This document shows, piece by piece, positions 7,153-15,134 of a stretch of DNA of 32,165 nucleotides. The translations under genes were made by a program, and so were the position numbers. Every line of letters starts with the position of its first letter. Within the stretch, counting starts at the first letter, position 1. Source of the stretch: Deinococcales bacterium (GTDB taxonomy: Bacteria > Deinococcota > Deinococci > Deinococcales > JAAFIG01); assembly GCA_025359505.1 (NCBI GenBank), contig JANYHH010000100.1, positions 1 through 32,165 on the forward strand, written 5' to 3'. Under the pieces are notes generated by a model. The model worked only from the letters and a program-made list of their open reading frames with translations, did no database searches and was not told where the DNA came from.

Positions 7153-8244
7153 GTGTATGCGAAGCTTTTACTTCTGGCGGTACTGCTGATGAGCCTGACC
7201 GAAGCGGCCGCACCGCGCCTGCAACTCTGGACAGGCTTCGAGACTCGAGCGCTTCAGGGCGCAACGCTCTCTAACTTGCGTTTCGAGGCAGGAACTGACC
7301 TGCGCGTGACCTTAGAGAAAACCGCCAAAACTGGCACGCTCGAGACTGCGCCGATCAGCGGACGCTTCGATACCGCCGTCGCGTCTTGGAACGCCATCAC
7401 CCCGACTGGCTCGAGCCTGCTGATCGAGGTCAGGGCGCAATTCGGCACGCGCTGGTCGCGCTACTACCGCGTGGGCACATGGAGCACCGATCCAGCCCTG
7501 CCGCGCACGTCGTTCAAAGGCGAAGCCGATGCGGACGGCAAGCTCAGCACCGATACCCTCGAGTTGACGCGCATGGCAGACGCGCTGCAACTGCGCGTGA
7601 CCTTCAATGCGAAAAGTGCCAGTCCGACATTGACTGGCTTAGCCACCGTTCTCAGCGACTCGAGCCAGCATGAACGCCTCGCACCAAAAGCCTCGAGCCA
7701 AGCGGTCTGGGGCAAAGAATTAGCCGTGCCAGCCCTATCGCAGATGATCTACCCTGACGGCGGCGAGGTCTGGTGCAGCCCGACGAGCGTGACGATGATC
7801 CTCGCGTACTGGGACGCGCTGAACAACTCGAGCCGCAGCGATCCCGTACCAGTCGCCGCCAAAGCAATGTGGGACACGACCTACGACGGCAGCGGCAACT
7901 GGGCGTTCAACGTCGCCTACGCGGGCGCGAAAGGCATGAAGGCGTACATCACGCGCTTCTCGAGCCTGAGCGATCTCGAGGGATTCATTGCGAGGGGCGT
8001 GCCGCTGGCGCTGAGCATTGGCTGGGAAGTTGGCACGCTGCAAGGCGCTCACCTCCCCAGTTCTCGAGGGCACATTGTCGTGCTGCGCGGCTTCACAAAG
8101 AACGGCGATCCGATCATCAACGACCCAGCCGCCAGTAGCAACTCGAGCGTCAGAACCGTGTACAACCGCGCTCAGCTCGAGCGGGCGTGGATCGCGCATT
8201 CGGGTGGGATCGTTTACGTGATTGAAAGCGTATGGGTTAAATGA
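7153..8244 (+). CDS. Secreted C39-like cysteine peptidase
   Basis: The 363-residue protein has an N-terminal signal sequence (KLLLLAVLLMSLTEAAA, cleavage near residue 20), a beta-rich domain to about residue 180, and a C-terminal peptidase C39-like domain (Peptidase_C39_2). Cys208 in EVWCSPTSVTMIL, His307 in GHIVVLRGF and Asp324 in INDPAA form the expected catalytic triad. These enzymes act outside the membrane on peptides or cell-wall material; the target is unknown. GTG 7153 fits the -10 box five bases before it, and the preceding gene's stop lies just upstream. Its stop overlaps the start of the AT-rich membrane gene (ATGA). CTCGAG is frequent up to 8181, then stops abruptly. Confidence 0.85.
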   Translation: MYAKLLLLAVLLMSLTEAAAPRLQLWTGFETRALQGATLSNLRFEAGTDLRVTLEKTAKTGTLETAPISGRFDTAVASWNAITPTGSSLLIEVRAQFGTRWSRYYRVGTWSTDPALPRTSFKGEADADGKLSTDTLELTRMADALQLRVTFNAKSASPTLTGLATVLSDSSQHERLAPKASSQAVWGKELAVPALSQMIYPDGGEVWCSPTSVTMILAYWDALNNSSRSDPVPVAAKAMWDTTYDGSGNWAFNVAYAGAKGMKAYITRFSSLSDLEGFIARGVPLALSIGWEVGTLQGAHLPSSRGHIVVLRGFTKNGDPIINDPAASSNSSVRTVYNRAQLERAWIAHSGGIVYVIESVWVK

Positions 8245-8702
8245 CGCAGAGATTGCAAAATATAGCCAGAAAATTATCAAGTCTTTTTCAAAAATTGCCC
8301 ATTACAACTTTTATTCTCTTATCAATACTATTTACCGGTTACATATCGTGGGTTGTTGCTCAATGGTTAGCATCGACAGTAGTATTTACTAGTGTAATAA
8401 TACTTCTAGGTATTATAAGTACAAATCAAGTCGTAATGTGTGGAATATCATATACTAGAGCTTCAGTGAGTGAGTCGCAATCTGAAAAAAGAACTTGGAA
8501 GCTCGTTGGCGATCAATTTTTCCTCTCCACCGTAATATCTATTTGGAGCTTGGGTTTTATACTTTCGAGCTTATTGTACAAAAAGCCCATGATTTTGAAC
8601 CTACTTATTGGTAGTTTCGGTTTCACGGCAGCAAGTCTATACTCGCTCTTCTGCGTATTTGGCATAATTGTCATCTTGCTCGACCCACCCAATCTTAGTT
8701 GA
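8241..8702 (+). CDS. AT-rich predicted membrane protein, probably acquired
   Basis: The 153-residue protein has about four hydrophobic segments (residues 21-40, 44-62, 95-112, 121-146) and no family that I recognise. It starts with ATGA overlapping the stop of the C39 peptidase gene, so it is probably translated by coupling; no independent ribosome site is seen. Sampled lines are about 28-42% G+C against about 60% in neighbours, and the gene contains no CTCGAG, whereas the peptidase gene has twelve. Both point to recent acquisition. A function next to a secreted peptidase (immunity, partner) is only a guess from position. Confidence 0.7.
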   Translation: MTQRLQNIARKLSSLFQKLPITTFILLSILFTGYISWVVAQWLASTVVFTSVIILLGIISTNQVVMCGISYTRASVSESQSEKRTWKLVGDQFFLSTVISIWSLGFILSSLLYKKPMILNLLIGSFGFTAASLYSLFCVFGIIVILLDPPNLS

Positions 8703-8768
8703 GATGAAAGGATGTATCGCTTCGGGCATCCGTGCCCATAACGCCTCGGACTTGAGCAAAAATCTGTG

Positions 8769-8798
8769 TACTCGAAAGCCCTACAACGCTTTTGAGTA
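8769..8798 (-). terminator. Probable dnaB terminator
   Basis: Inverted repeat TACTCGAAAGC / GCTTTTGAGTA (11 pairs, one G-U) with an 8-nt loop. On the minus strand a T-run follows a few bases after the stem (A-run at 8759-8763), as expected for a terminator of the minus-strand dnaB gene. A second small hairpin, GGGCA-N4-TGCCC, is at 8724-8737. Confidence 0.45.
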
Positions 8799-8863
8799 TG
8801 CCACGGCTTTACGAGCATTTGCGTTGTCGAAGCTCGAGAGTAATAAAAGCGACTGAACCGACT

Positions 8864-10210
8864 TTATGCCCCGTCCCTTGCCAAATCGTTGAACCGCACG
8901 TGCTGGCTGTGGAACTGCAACTCCGCCGTGCCGACTGGGCCGTTGCGTTGCTTGCCAATGATGATCTCGGCGATACCCTGTTTCTCGGATGCCTTGTCGT
9001 AATACTCGTCGCGGTAAATAAAAGCCACCAAATCTGCGTCCTGTTCAATAGCTCCAGATTCGCGAAGGTCTGACAGCATCGGGCGGTGATTAGGTCGTGC
9101 CTCAACCTGCCGGGATAGTTGCGACAGCACGATCACCGGAATATTGAGTTCTCGAGCCAGTGATTTGAGTCCCCTCGAGATCGTGCTGATTTCCTGCTGG
9201 CGGTTCTCGCCGCCGCCCCTGCTCGTGCCGCTGCCGCTCATCAGTTGCATGTAATCGATCACGATCAGGCTGAGGTCGTGTTCTGCCATCAGTCGGCGCG
9301 ATTTGGAGCGCAGTTCTGAAATGTTCAGTTCTGAAACGTCGTCAATGTACAGCGGCGCTTCGGTTAGCTTGGCGGCTGCGTTGACCAAGCGCTCGAAGTC
9401 GCGCTCGTTCAGCGACCCTTGCCGCACGCGGTTCATGTCCACCCTTGCTTCAGAGCAGAGCATTCGCAGCACGAGCTGCGCGGCTGGCATCTCGAGGCTG
9501 AAGACAGCCACGGTTTTGTTCTGGCGGATAGCGACGTTCTGCGCGATGGACAGCGCGAATGCAGTTTTTCCCATCGATGGCCTGGCCGCAATCACGTTCA
9601 ACGATCCGGGCTGTAACCCGGTCGTCATCTCGTCCAGATCACGAAAACCCGTCGGCACGCCCGTCGTGAAGCCGGGATTGTTGGTCAGTTGCGAAATGAA
9701 CTCAAACGTCTCATTGACGAGTTGCTTCATGCCCATGAAGCTCTGCTGCGATTTTTTCTGCGCGATTTCAAAAATCAGTTTCTCAGCCCTGTCCATCAGG
9801 TCTTCGACCGGCACGGCTTCGTCGTAAGCGAGCTGCATGATCTTCGAGGAGGCGGCGATCAGTCCGCGCAAGTTGGCTTTCTCCGCGACGATACCGCCGT
9901 AGAACTTAGCGTAGACGCTGGTCGGCACGCTGTCGGACAGCCCGACCAGATACGCGACGCCGCCAACCTCATCAAGTTGCCCCCTTGTCCGCAGTTCTTC
10001 GACCATCGTCACCGAATCGACGGGATTGCCTTTTTGAATCAGGTGCTCCATCACCGCGAAGATTTTGCGGTTGGCTTCTTTGTAAAACATCTCCGCGCTC
10101 AAGCGACCGTCCAAGCTGTGATACGCCTCGTTATCGAGTAAAATACTGCCGAGCACGCTGCTTTCAGCGTCTAGGTTGTTCGGGGGAATCCTGCCGTGTG
10201 ATTCTTCCAT
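8864..10210 (-). CDS. dnaB: Replicative DNA helicase DnaB
   Basis: The 448-residue hexameric 5'-3' helicase drives the replication fork and binds primase through its N-terminal domain. The N-terminal helical domain covers residues 8-110 (PPNNLDAESSVLGSILLD), the linker about 150-180, and the RecA-like ATPase domain follows. Walker A is AARPSMGKTAF (about 208-218), Walker B is IVIDYMQLM, and the arginine-finger region is KQRNGPVG. No intein interrupts the Walker motifs. ATG 10210 is preceded by a weak AGGACG. The last 740 bp toward the start (9497-10239) contain no CTCGAG, unusual for this window and perhaps due to codon constraint in a conserved gene. Confidence 0.95.
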   Translation of the reverse strand: MEESHGRIPPNNLDAESSVLGSILLDNEAYHSLDGRLSAEMFYKEANRKIFAVMEHLIQKGNPVDSVTMVEELRTRGQLDEVGGVAYLVGLSDSVPTSVYAKFYGGIVAEKANLRGLIAASSKIMQLAYDEAVPVEDLMDRAEKLIFEIAQKKSQQSFMGMKQLVNETFEFISQLTNNPGFTTGVPTGFRDLDEMTTGLQPGSLNVIAARPSMGKTAFALSIAQNVAIRQNKTVAVFSLEMPAAQLVLRMLCSEARVDMNRVRQGSLNERDFERLVNAAAKLTEAPLYIDDVSELNISELRSKSRRLMAEHDLSLIVIDYMQLMSGSGTSRGGGENRQQEISTISRGLKSLARELNIPVIVLSQLSRQVEARPNHRPMLSDLRESGAIEQDADLVAFIYRDEYYDKASEKQGIAEIIIGKQRNGPVGTAELQFHSQHVRFNDLARDGA

Positions 10211-10239
10211 TGCTGCGTCCTGACTGACCGTGCGCGAGG

Positions 10240-10314
10240 CTCGAGAGCGGTGTGAACGGGCTGAACCTCGAGCTGCTCGAGAGAGTTGAAAACCTCGAGC
10301 GTCATCGGCTCGAG
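10240..10314. repeat. Cluster of five CTCGAG copies upstream of dnaB
   Basis: Copies start at 10240, 10267, 10276, 10294 and 10309, the densest group in the window. All spacings are multiples of three, so on the plus strand they read in one frame as repeated Leu-Glu (NLELLERVENLERHRLEV). No start site or family supports a gene; this could be a relic of coding sequence or chance. Confidence 0.6.
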
Positions 10315-10342
10315 GTGATGCCCTTAGTCTACCCGATGCTCT

Positions 10343-10807
10343 TCAGCGTTTGGCGGGGAGCGCCATCACGACGACCCACGCACCACCTGAGTACGCCGCG
10401 CCGAATTGGGTGTAGTGGCGGTTCATCATCGCTTGGCAGTGGACGCGGGAGCGCTGCCACCAGCCGACCGCACGGCTGGCTGAGCCGCTGCCCATAAAGA
10501 TGATTTCGGACATCCGCGAAAAGCGGTAGCCAGCTCGGGCGACTCGAGTGCGGGGCCCGATCCCGTTAAAGTAATGCGAGACGACGCCGCGTGCCGCCAT
10601 CGTGCGGGCCTGCCCGTCAGCCGCTCGAGCGAGCGTGGCGTTGAAGGTCAAGCGGTTGAGGCGCACGCCGCCACCGCCATTGCAACGCGTTCCAGCGCTT
10701 CGGGCGTTGTTGATGAGCGCCATCACTGCGCTCTCGGGCGTGCCTCGAGCCTCGACGGTGGCGAGCAGCGAAAAGGCAACGAGGATCAGGGTCAGCCATT
10801 TGTGCAT
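10343..10807 (-). CDS. Secreted CAP (SCP/PR-1)-domain protein
   Basis: The 154-residue protein begins with a signal sequence (HKWLTLILVAFSLLATVEA). The CAP fold follows: ALINNARSAG, LNRLTFNATLARAADGQAR, MAARGVVSHY, SEIIFMG with the conserved Glu, then GWWQRSRVHCQAMMNRHYTQ and FGAAYSGGAWVVVMA. His in VSHY and the later Glu and His residues correspond to the CAP cavity. Bacterial members of this type are exported and of unclear function. ATG 10807 is chosen because a TAGATT -10 box lies 7 nt upstream and the signal peptide begins there. Confidence 0.82.
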   Translation of the reverse strand: MHKWLTLILVAFSLLATVEARGTPESAVMALINNARSAGTRCNGGGGVRLNRLTFNATLARAADGQARTMAARGVVSHYFNGIGPRTRVARAGYRFSRMSEIIFMGSGSASRAVGWWQRSRVHCQAMMNRHYTQFGAAYSGGAWVVVMALPAKR

Positions 10808-10814
10808 GACCAAA

Positions 10815-10820
10815 AATCTA
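10815..10820 (-). promoter_or_regulatory. -10 box TAGATT of the CAP gene (leaderless type)
   Basis: On the minus strand TAGATT ends 7 nt before the ATG. No Shine-Dalgarno sequence is seen. Confidence 0.5.
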
Positions 10821-10841
10821 GCACGCTCGAGGGAGCGCGGG

Positions 10842-11582
10842 TTACTTCAGTTGGGCTTTCATCTGCTCCAAGAGCAACTTCACGCCGTCCACACCGACTT
10901 GGACGATCTCGAGGAACTGATCGTGCGATAGGCTCTCGCCGTTCTCGCCGCCGCCTTGCACTTCGATGATCCGCCCGTCCGCGCTGCTGATGAGGTTGAA
11001 ATCCGCGCCCGCCCTCGAGTCCTCCGCGTAATCCAGATCCAGTCGCACCTCACCGTCGATCAGTCCGACGCTGACCGCGCCGACGGGTTGGCGGATCGCC
11101 CAGTCGTCCAATGTGCCCGCTCGAGTCATCTTGTCGCAGAGGTCGTACAGCGCGGCGTAGCCCGCCAGCACGCTGGTCACTCGAGTCCCACCGTCGGCTT
11201 GCAAGACATCGCAGTCAATCACCAGCGTTTTGTGCTTGAACAAATCCAAGTCAATCACGGCTCTGAACGCCCGCCCCAACAAGCGCTGAATCTCCTGCGT
11301 GCGCCCACCGACGCGCAGCCGCTCGCGCTGCGTGCGATCAAACGTGGCTCGGGGCAGCAGCGCGTACTCTGCCATCAGCCAGCCGGTCGGCGGGAGCTTC
11401 TTGCCGTCCGCGCCGCGTCGCTCGAGCACGTGTTTTGGAACGGTGTTTTCCAGCGTCACTGTGCAGAGGATTTCGGTGTGACCAAGCTTGACCAAACTCG
11501 AGCCTTCCGCGTAGCGGTTGACGCCGCGCTGCACGGAGAGCAGGCGCGGTTCAGTGTTCGTGCGGTCGGTGCGGGGCGGCAT
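10842..11582 (-). CDS. rph: Ribonuclease PH
   Basis: RNase PH is a phosphorolytic 3'-5' exoribonuclease that trims tRNA 3' ends. The 246-residue protein shows the family start RTDRTNTEPR and GSSLVKLGHTEILCTVTLE, the conserved RERLRVGGRTQEIQRLLGRA, VIDCDVLQADGGTR and the C-terminal ADFNLISSADGRIIEVQG. The Asp residues of CDVLQADGGT and the GGRTQE arginine belong to the active and phosphate sites. The frame is open to 11660, but ATG 11582 is the start: it has the ribosome site GAGGAA 7 nt upstream, and the family begins with PPRTD. The gene lies downstream of the response regulator on the same strand, 64 bp away. Confidence 0.95.
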   Translation of the reverse strand: MPPRTDRTNTEPRLLSVQRGVNRYAEGSSLVKLGHTEILCTVTLENTVPKHVLERRGADGKKLPPTGWLMAEYALLPRATFDRTQRERLRVGGRTQEIQRLLGRAFRAVIDLDLFKHKTLVIDCDVLQADGGTRVTSVLAGYAALYDLCDKMTRAGTLDDWAIRQPVGAVSVGLIDGEVRLDLDYAEDSRAGADFNLISSADGRIIEVQGGGENGESLSHDQFLEIVQVGVDGVKLLLEQMKAQLK

Positions 11583-11646
11583 CAGGGGTTCCTCGATGTG
11601 AAAGTCGGCATTTCTGGGCAGTTTACAGCCGAAAGCTTGAGCAACC

Positions 11647-12231
11647 TCAAACCAGTCCAAGCTGTTGCGCCCGCTTCGCGGCCGTCACGCGGTCGGACGC
11701 CTCGAGCTTGCGATACAGATTCTCAAGATGATCCTTGACCGTATCCGGTGACAGCGACAGATGCCTCGCAATCTCTTTGTTGCTCAGCCCAGTCGCCATC
11801 AGTCGCAGCACCTCGAGTTCGCGCGGGCTGAGTTTCGGCAAGTTGATCTGCGGGAAGCTGGTGTACGCAGCGTCCTCGAGCATCTTCGTCAAAATACTCG
11901 AGAGCCGTTCGGCTTCGGTTTCCTTGCTGACGAAACCGCTCGCGCCCGCATCCCGCGCCGCTTGTACCAACGCCGGTTCGCTAAAAGTGGTCAGCAGCAC
12001 CACGCGCAGGTTTGGCAGCACCGCGATCATCAAGCGGCACGCCTCGAGACCGTCCATGCGCGGCATCTTCGCGTCCAGCAGCACCGCATCGGGTTTTAGC
12101 TCCGTCACGCGCCGCACGCCTTCCGCGCCGTCCCCAGCTTCGGCGATCACGTCCCAGCCCAAGGCTTTCAGCGCGTAACCCAGCCCGACCCTGAACAGCG
12201 GGTGATCGTCGACGATAATTAAGCGCGGCAT
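11647..12231 (-). CDS. NarL/FixJ-type response regulator
   Basis: The 194-residue protein has a receiver domain (residues 1-120) with the acidic pair Asp8/Asp9, the phospho-acceptor Asp53 (VLLDAKMP), Thr82 and Lys103. It is followed by a LuxR-type helix-turn-helix (LSPRELEVLRLMATGLSNKE, then IARHLSLSPDTVKDHLENLY). It binds DNA as a dimer after phosphorylation. ATG 12231 shares one base with the TGA of the kinase gene upstream, so the two are co-translated. The partner is the HisKA kinase at 12231-13244, a less common combination for a NarL-type regulator. The target genes are unknown. Confidence 0.92.
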   Translation of the reverse strand: MPRLIIVDDHPLFRVGLGYALKALGWDVIAEAGDGAEGVRRVTELKPDAVLLDAKMPRMDGLEACRLMIAVLPNLRVVLLTTFSEPALVQAARDAGASGFVSKETEAERLSSILTKMLEDAAYTSFPQINLPKLSPRELEVLRLMATGLSNKEIARHLSLSPDTVKDHLENLYRKLEASDRVTAAKRAQQLGLV

Positions 12232-13244
12232 CAACTCACTCCCAATCTCAGGCTCGTGCCCGTCACTGTGGGCAATTGCTCCAAGCGACCACCGTGAACA
12301 GCCGCGATCCGGCTGGCGATGAACAATCCCAAACCGCCCGTGCCAGCCGTGAAGCGCTGACCGCCCATCGTCACCACAGCCGAGTTGAACGGCTTGACCA
12401 GCTCCTCGAGCGGCGCGGACAGACCCGGCCCGTCGTCAGTCACAAGTAAGGCATCGCTCGAGACATCCACGGTCACGCTGGACGCCGCGTAACGCACGGC
12501 ATTGACCATCAGGTTGACGAGTGCCCGCTCGAGTTCCGCGCTCGAGACCAGTGCCGCGCCAGTGCCCGTGACCGTGATCCGCACGCCACGCAGCGCCGCA
12601 TCCGGCTCGAGACGCTTGGCGACGCGCTGCGCGAGTGCCACGAGGTCAACCGACTCTTTTTGCAAGCTGACATCCTCGCGCTCGAAACGGTGCGCGTCGA
12701 TCATCTGCTGCACGAGGCGCAGCAAACCCTCGAATTCCGTTTTGACGTAACCGACCAATTCGATGCGCCGATCTTTCGTGAGGTTATCATCGCGCTCAAT
12801 CGCCTCGAGCACGTGATTCGCAGCGATCACCGGGGTTTTCAAATCATGCACGAGCGTCGCCATGAACGCGCTGCGCTTGCCTTGTTCGACGTTCAGCTTC
12901 TCGAGCAGTCCCGAAAACGCGCGGCGCAGCGATTGCACCTCCTGCGGTTGCGACTCATCCACCTCGAGCCGCAGCGCCAAACCCTGACTCGAGCTGGTCA
13001 GCGTCGCCAGTTCACCGCGCAATGCGTTGATCGGTTGCAGCAGCGCGTTCGAGAGCCACCACCCAAAGCCCACCGACAAGGCCAGCAAAGACACCACCCA
13101 CAACAGCGGCAGCCCATTACCGAGGATGAACGCAATCGCCAGATTCGGAAACAGCGCGATCGCCGCCGTGAAAATCAGCAGCGTCCAGCGCAAACTGACC
13201 GCTTTGCGCCACGGCTGCACCAGCGTTACCGCTCGAGGGGACAT
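12231..13244 (-). CDS. Membrane sensor histidine kinase (HisKA type)
   Basis: The 337-residue protein has two adjacent membrane helices (about 19-41 and 45-66) with almost no extracytoplasmic loop. A HAMP-like segment follows (LLQPINALRGELATL), then the HisKA dimerisation helix with His133 in FMATLVHDLKTPV and the ATP-binding domain: N box LVNLMVNAVRYA, G1 DDGPGL, G2 GTGGLGLFIA. The tiny periplasmic part suggests sensing within the membrane, as in intramembrane-sensing kinases. ATG 13244 is 6 nt after a TATGCT -10 box, again leaderless. It forms an operon with the downstream NarL-type regulator. Confidence 0.92.
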   Translation of the reverse strand: MSPRAVTLVQPWRKAVSLRWTLLIFTAAIALFPNLAIAFILGNGLPLLWVVSLLALSVGFGWWLSNALLQPINALRGELATLTSSSQGLALRLEVDESQPQEVQSLRRAFSGLLEKLNVEQGKRSAFMATLVHDLKTPVIAANHVLEAIERDDNLTKDRRIELVGYVKTEFEGLLRLVQQMIDAHRFEREDVSLQKESVDLVALAQRVAKRLEPDAALRGVRITVTGTGAALVSSAELERALVNLMVNAVRYAASSVTVDVSSDALLVTDDGPGLSAPLEELVKPFNSAVVTMGGQRFTAGTGGLGLFIASRIAAVHGGRLEQLPTVTGTSLRLGVS

Positions 13245-13250
13245 GGAGTC

Positions 13251-13256
13251 AGCATA
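13251..13256 (-). promoter_or_regulatory. -10 box TATGCT of the two-component operon (leaderless type)
   Basis: TATGCT on the minus strand, 6 nt before ATG 13244. Confidence 0.5.
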
Positions 13257-13380
13257 GCAAGCGCGTCTCGAGTCGCATGGTTATGACGATTTTGAGTCTC
13301 GAGGGCGCAATGAAGTCTCGAGGTGGATACGGTTAAGTTTGCGAAAAACCTCATCTGGCACGCGCATTCGCAATCATTCC

Positions 13381-13405
13381 CGTAGGGGCGAGGTGCGCCT
13401 CGCCC
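13381..13405 (+). repeat. Dispersed hairpin element, copy B
   Basis: CGTAGGGGCGAGGTG followed by CGCCTCGCCC: stem GGGCGAGG/CCTCGCCC with a 4-nt loop. It lies between divergent genes, in a 297-bp gap (13245-13541) that also holds seven CTCGAG copies and no gene. Confidence 0.8.
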
Positions 13406-13492
13406 ATGTAACGCTCGAGCGCCACTGACCTCCCACCAAAGCGAGGCTCGAGGGAAAGGTAGCGCAAATGGCCGCAGAATCCCGCCTGCATT

Positions 13493-13501
13493 TGCTAAAC
13501 T
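13493..13501 (+). promoter_or_regulatory. Extended -10 promoter of the radical SAM gene
   Basis: TGCTAAACT is an extended -10 (TGn-TAAACT) about 40 nt before the start; a GAGGAG ribosome site (13532-13537) follows, so this gene, unlike its neighbours, has a leader. Confidence 0.45.
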
Positions 13502-13541
13502 CGAGCGTTCGCGGCTGAGTTCCAGCCGCTCGAGGAGAACT

Positions 13542-15077
13542 TTGAGCTACTGGCGCAAAATCTTGAAACCACTGCTTGCCGACGAGATCGGCACGATTTA
13601 CCAGCACGCCCCGACGCGGGTCGCGCTAGCGTTCCCAAACCGTTACAGCGTCGGCATGGCGAGCCTTGGTTTTCAGGTGATTTACCGGATGTTCAACCAA
13701 GAAGAGGACTTCGCTTGCGAACGCGCCTTCCTGCCCGACGACGTGGATGCCTTCAAGCAAAGCCGCGAGTTCCTGCCGATGATGGAGAGCGGCGATCCCG
13801 TCGGCAACGCTGACCTGATCGCGTTCAGCGTGTCGTTTGAACTCGATATCACCAACATCATTCGCTTCCTCGAGCTGTCGGGCTTAAAAGCGTGGCGCAC
13901 GGAGCGCGATGACTCCGACCCCGTGGTGATCGTCGGTGGGCCGCTGACCTCGAGCAACCCCTATCCGCTCGCGCCGTTCGCCGACGTGATCTGCATCGGT
14001 GACGGCGAGGAGATCGTGCCGATCATCGCCGAGGCGTGGCGCGAAGCGGGCAGCCGCGAGGAGTTCTTCGAGCTGCTCGAGGGTCGCCCCGGCATTTACC
14101 TGCCGGATCGCATGGCGCACGAGCCGTTGTGGGCGACCGCGCCCAAGGAGAAACTGCCCGCGTTCAGTCAGATCGTCACACCGCACAGTGAGCTGAGCAA
14201 CATGTTCCTCGTGGAAGCCCAGCGCGGCTGCCCGCGTCCCTGCACGTTCTGCCTCGCACGCACGATGTACGGCCCGAACCGCAACAACGAAGCTGACGAC
14301 TTGCTGGCGTGCATCCCCGATTGGGTCAAGAAAGTTGGTCTGGTCGGCGCGGCGCTCTCGGACTTCAAGCACACCAAGTACGTTGGGCGCACATTGACCC
14401 AGCGCGGCGTGAAACTTGGCGTCTCGAGCATTCGGGCTGATACGGTGGACACGGAGCTGGCGCAGATTCTGCGCGACGGCGGGCTGCGAAGCTTCACGGT
14501 TGCCAGCGACGCCGCCAGCCAGCGGCTGCGCGACTGGATGAAAAAGGGCATCAGCGAAGCGGATTTGCTGAAAACCGCGCACATCACCAAGGACTTGGGC
14601 TTCAGCGGCTTGAAGGTCTACATGATGATCGGTCTGCCGCCAGAGAACGATGACGACATCACGGAATTGATCGCATTCTCCAAGGAACTCTCCAAAATCA
14701 CGAAGGTGGCGATGGGCATCAGCCCGTTCGTCCCGAAGCGCCACACGCCGCACCACGCCGACCCGTTCGCGGGCGTGGACGTGATCGAGAAGCGCTTCAA
14801 ACGCATCCAGAAAGAACTGCGCCGCGACCTCGAGCTACGGAACGTCAGCGCGAAATGGGCGTGGGTCGAGAGCGTGATTGCTCGAGGCGGCCCAGAAATC
14901 GGCAAAGCTGCGTACCTCGTCAAAGACAACGAATCGTTCAGCGCGTGGAAATCGGCGCTCGAGCAGACCGGTTGGCGGGATGAATTCGCGGACAATCAAG
15001 TCACGCTCGAGATGACGCCGGGGCAAGTGTTGAAGCCGATGCCTCGAGATGTGGTGCTGGGGGGCGTCGGGGATTGA
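13542..15077 (+). CDS. B12-binding-domain radical SAM protein
   Basis: The 511-residue protein has an N-terminal region with a cobalamin-binding-like Rossmann fold (residues about 25-170; IVGGPLTSSNP and ADVICIGDGEE are typical) followed by a radical SAM core. Cys230, Cys234 and Cys237 (CPRPCTFC) bind the [4Fe-4S] cluster. Later motifs are VGAALSDF, GVSSIRADTVD and KVYMMIGLPPEND, as in the family related to TIGR03960-type proteins. The reaction is not known. The start is TTG 13542, placed by the GAGGAG site just upstream and by the SYWRKIL opening common in relatives. The gene stands alone. Confidence 0.85.
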   Translation: MSYWRKILKPLLADEIGTIYQHAPTRVALAFPNRYSVGMASLGFQVIYRMFNQEEDFACERAFLPDDVDAFKQSREFLPMMESGDPVGNADLIAFSVSFELDITNIIRFLELSGLKAWRTERDDSDPVVIVGGPLTSSNPYPLAPFADVICIGDGEEIVPIIAEAWREAGSREEFFELLEGRPGIYLPDRMAHEPLWATAPKEKLPAFSQIVTPHSELSNMFLVEAQRGCPRPCTFCLARTMYGPNRNNEADDLLACIPDWVKKVGLVGAALSDFKHTKYVGRTLTQRGVKLGVSSIRADTVDTELAQILRDGGLRSFTVASDAASQRLRDWMKKGISEADLLKTAHITKDLGFSGLKVYMMIGLPPENDDDITELIAFSKELSKITKVAMGISPFVPKRHTPHHADPFAGVDVIEKRFKRIQKELRRDLELRNVSAKWAWVESVIARGGPEIGKAAYLVKDNESFSAWKSALEQTGWRDEFADNQVTLEMTPGQVLKPMPRDVVLGGVGD

Positions 15078-15134
15078 CGGCTCGAAAAATAGGTCGAATC
15101 ACAGATGAGGTTTCGCTCACTGGACGCGGTAGAT

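Noticed and set aside
8864-10210. Intein in DnaB
   Set aside because: The protein has normal length and uninterrupted Walker motifs.
10252-10497. Open frame with Leu-Glu repeats upstream of dnaB
   Set aside because: Runs antisense through the CAP gene, has no ribosome site and no recognised family; the repeats are CTCGAG copies.
13884-14756. Open frame antisense to the radical SAM gene (290 codons)
   Set aside because: No domain; the opposite strand has a clear radical SAM signature.
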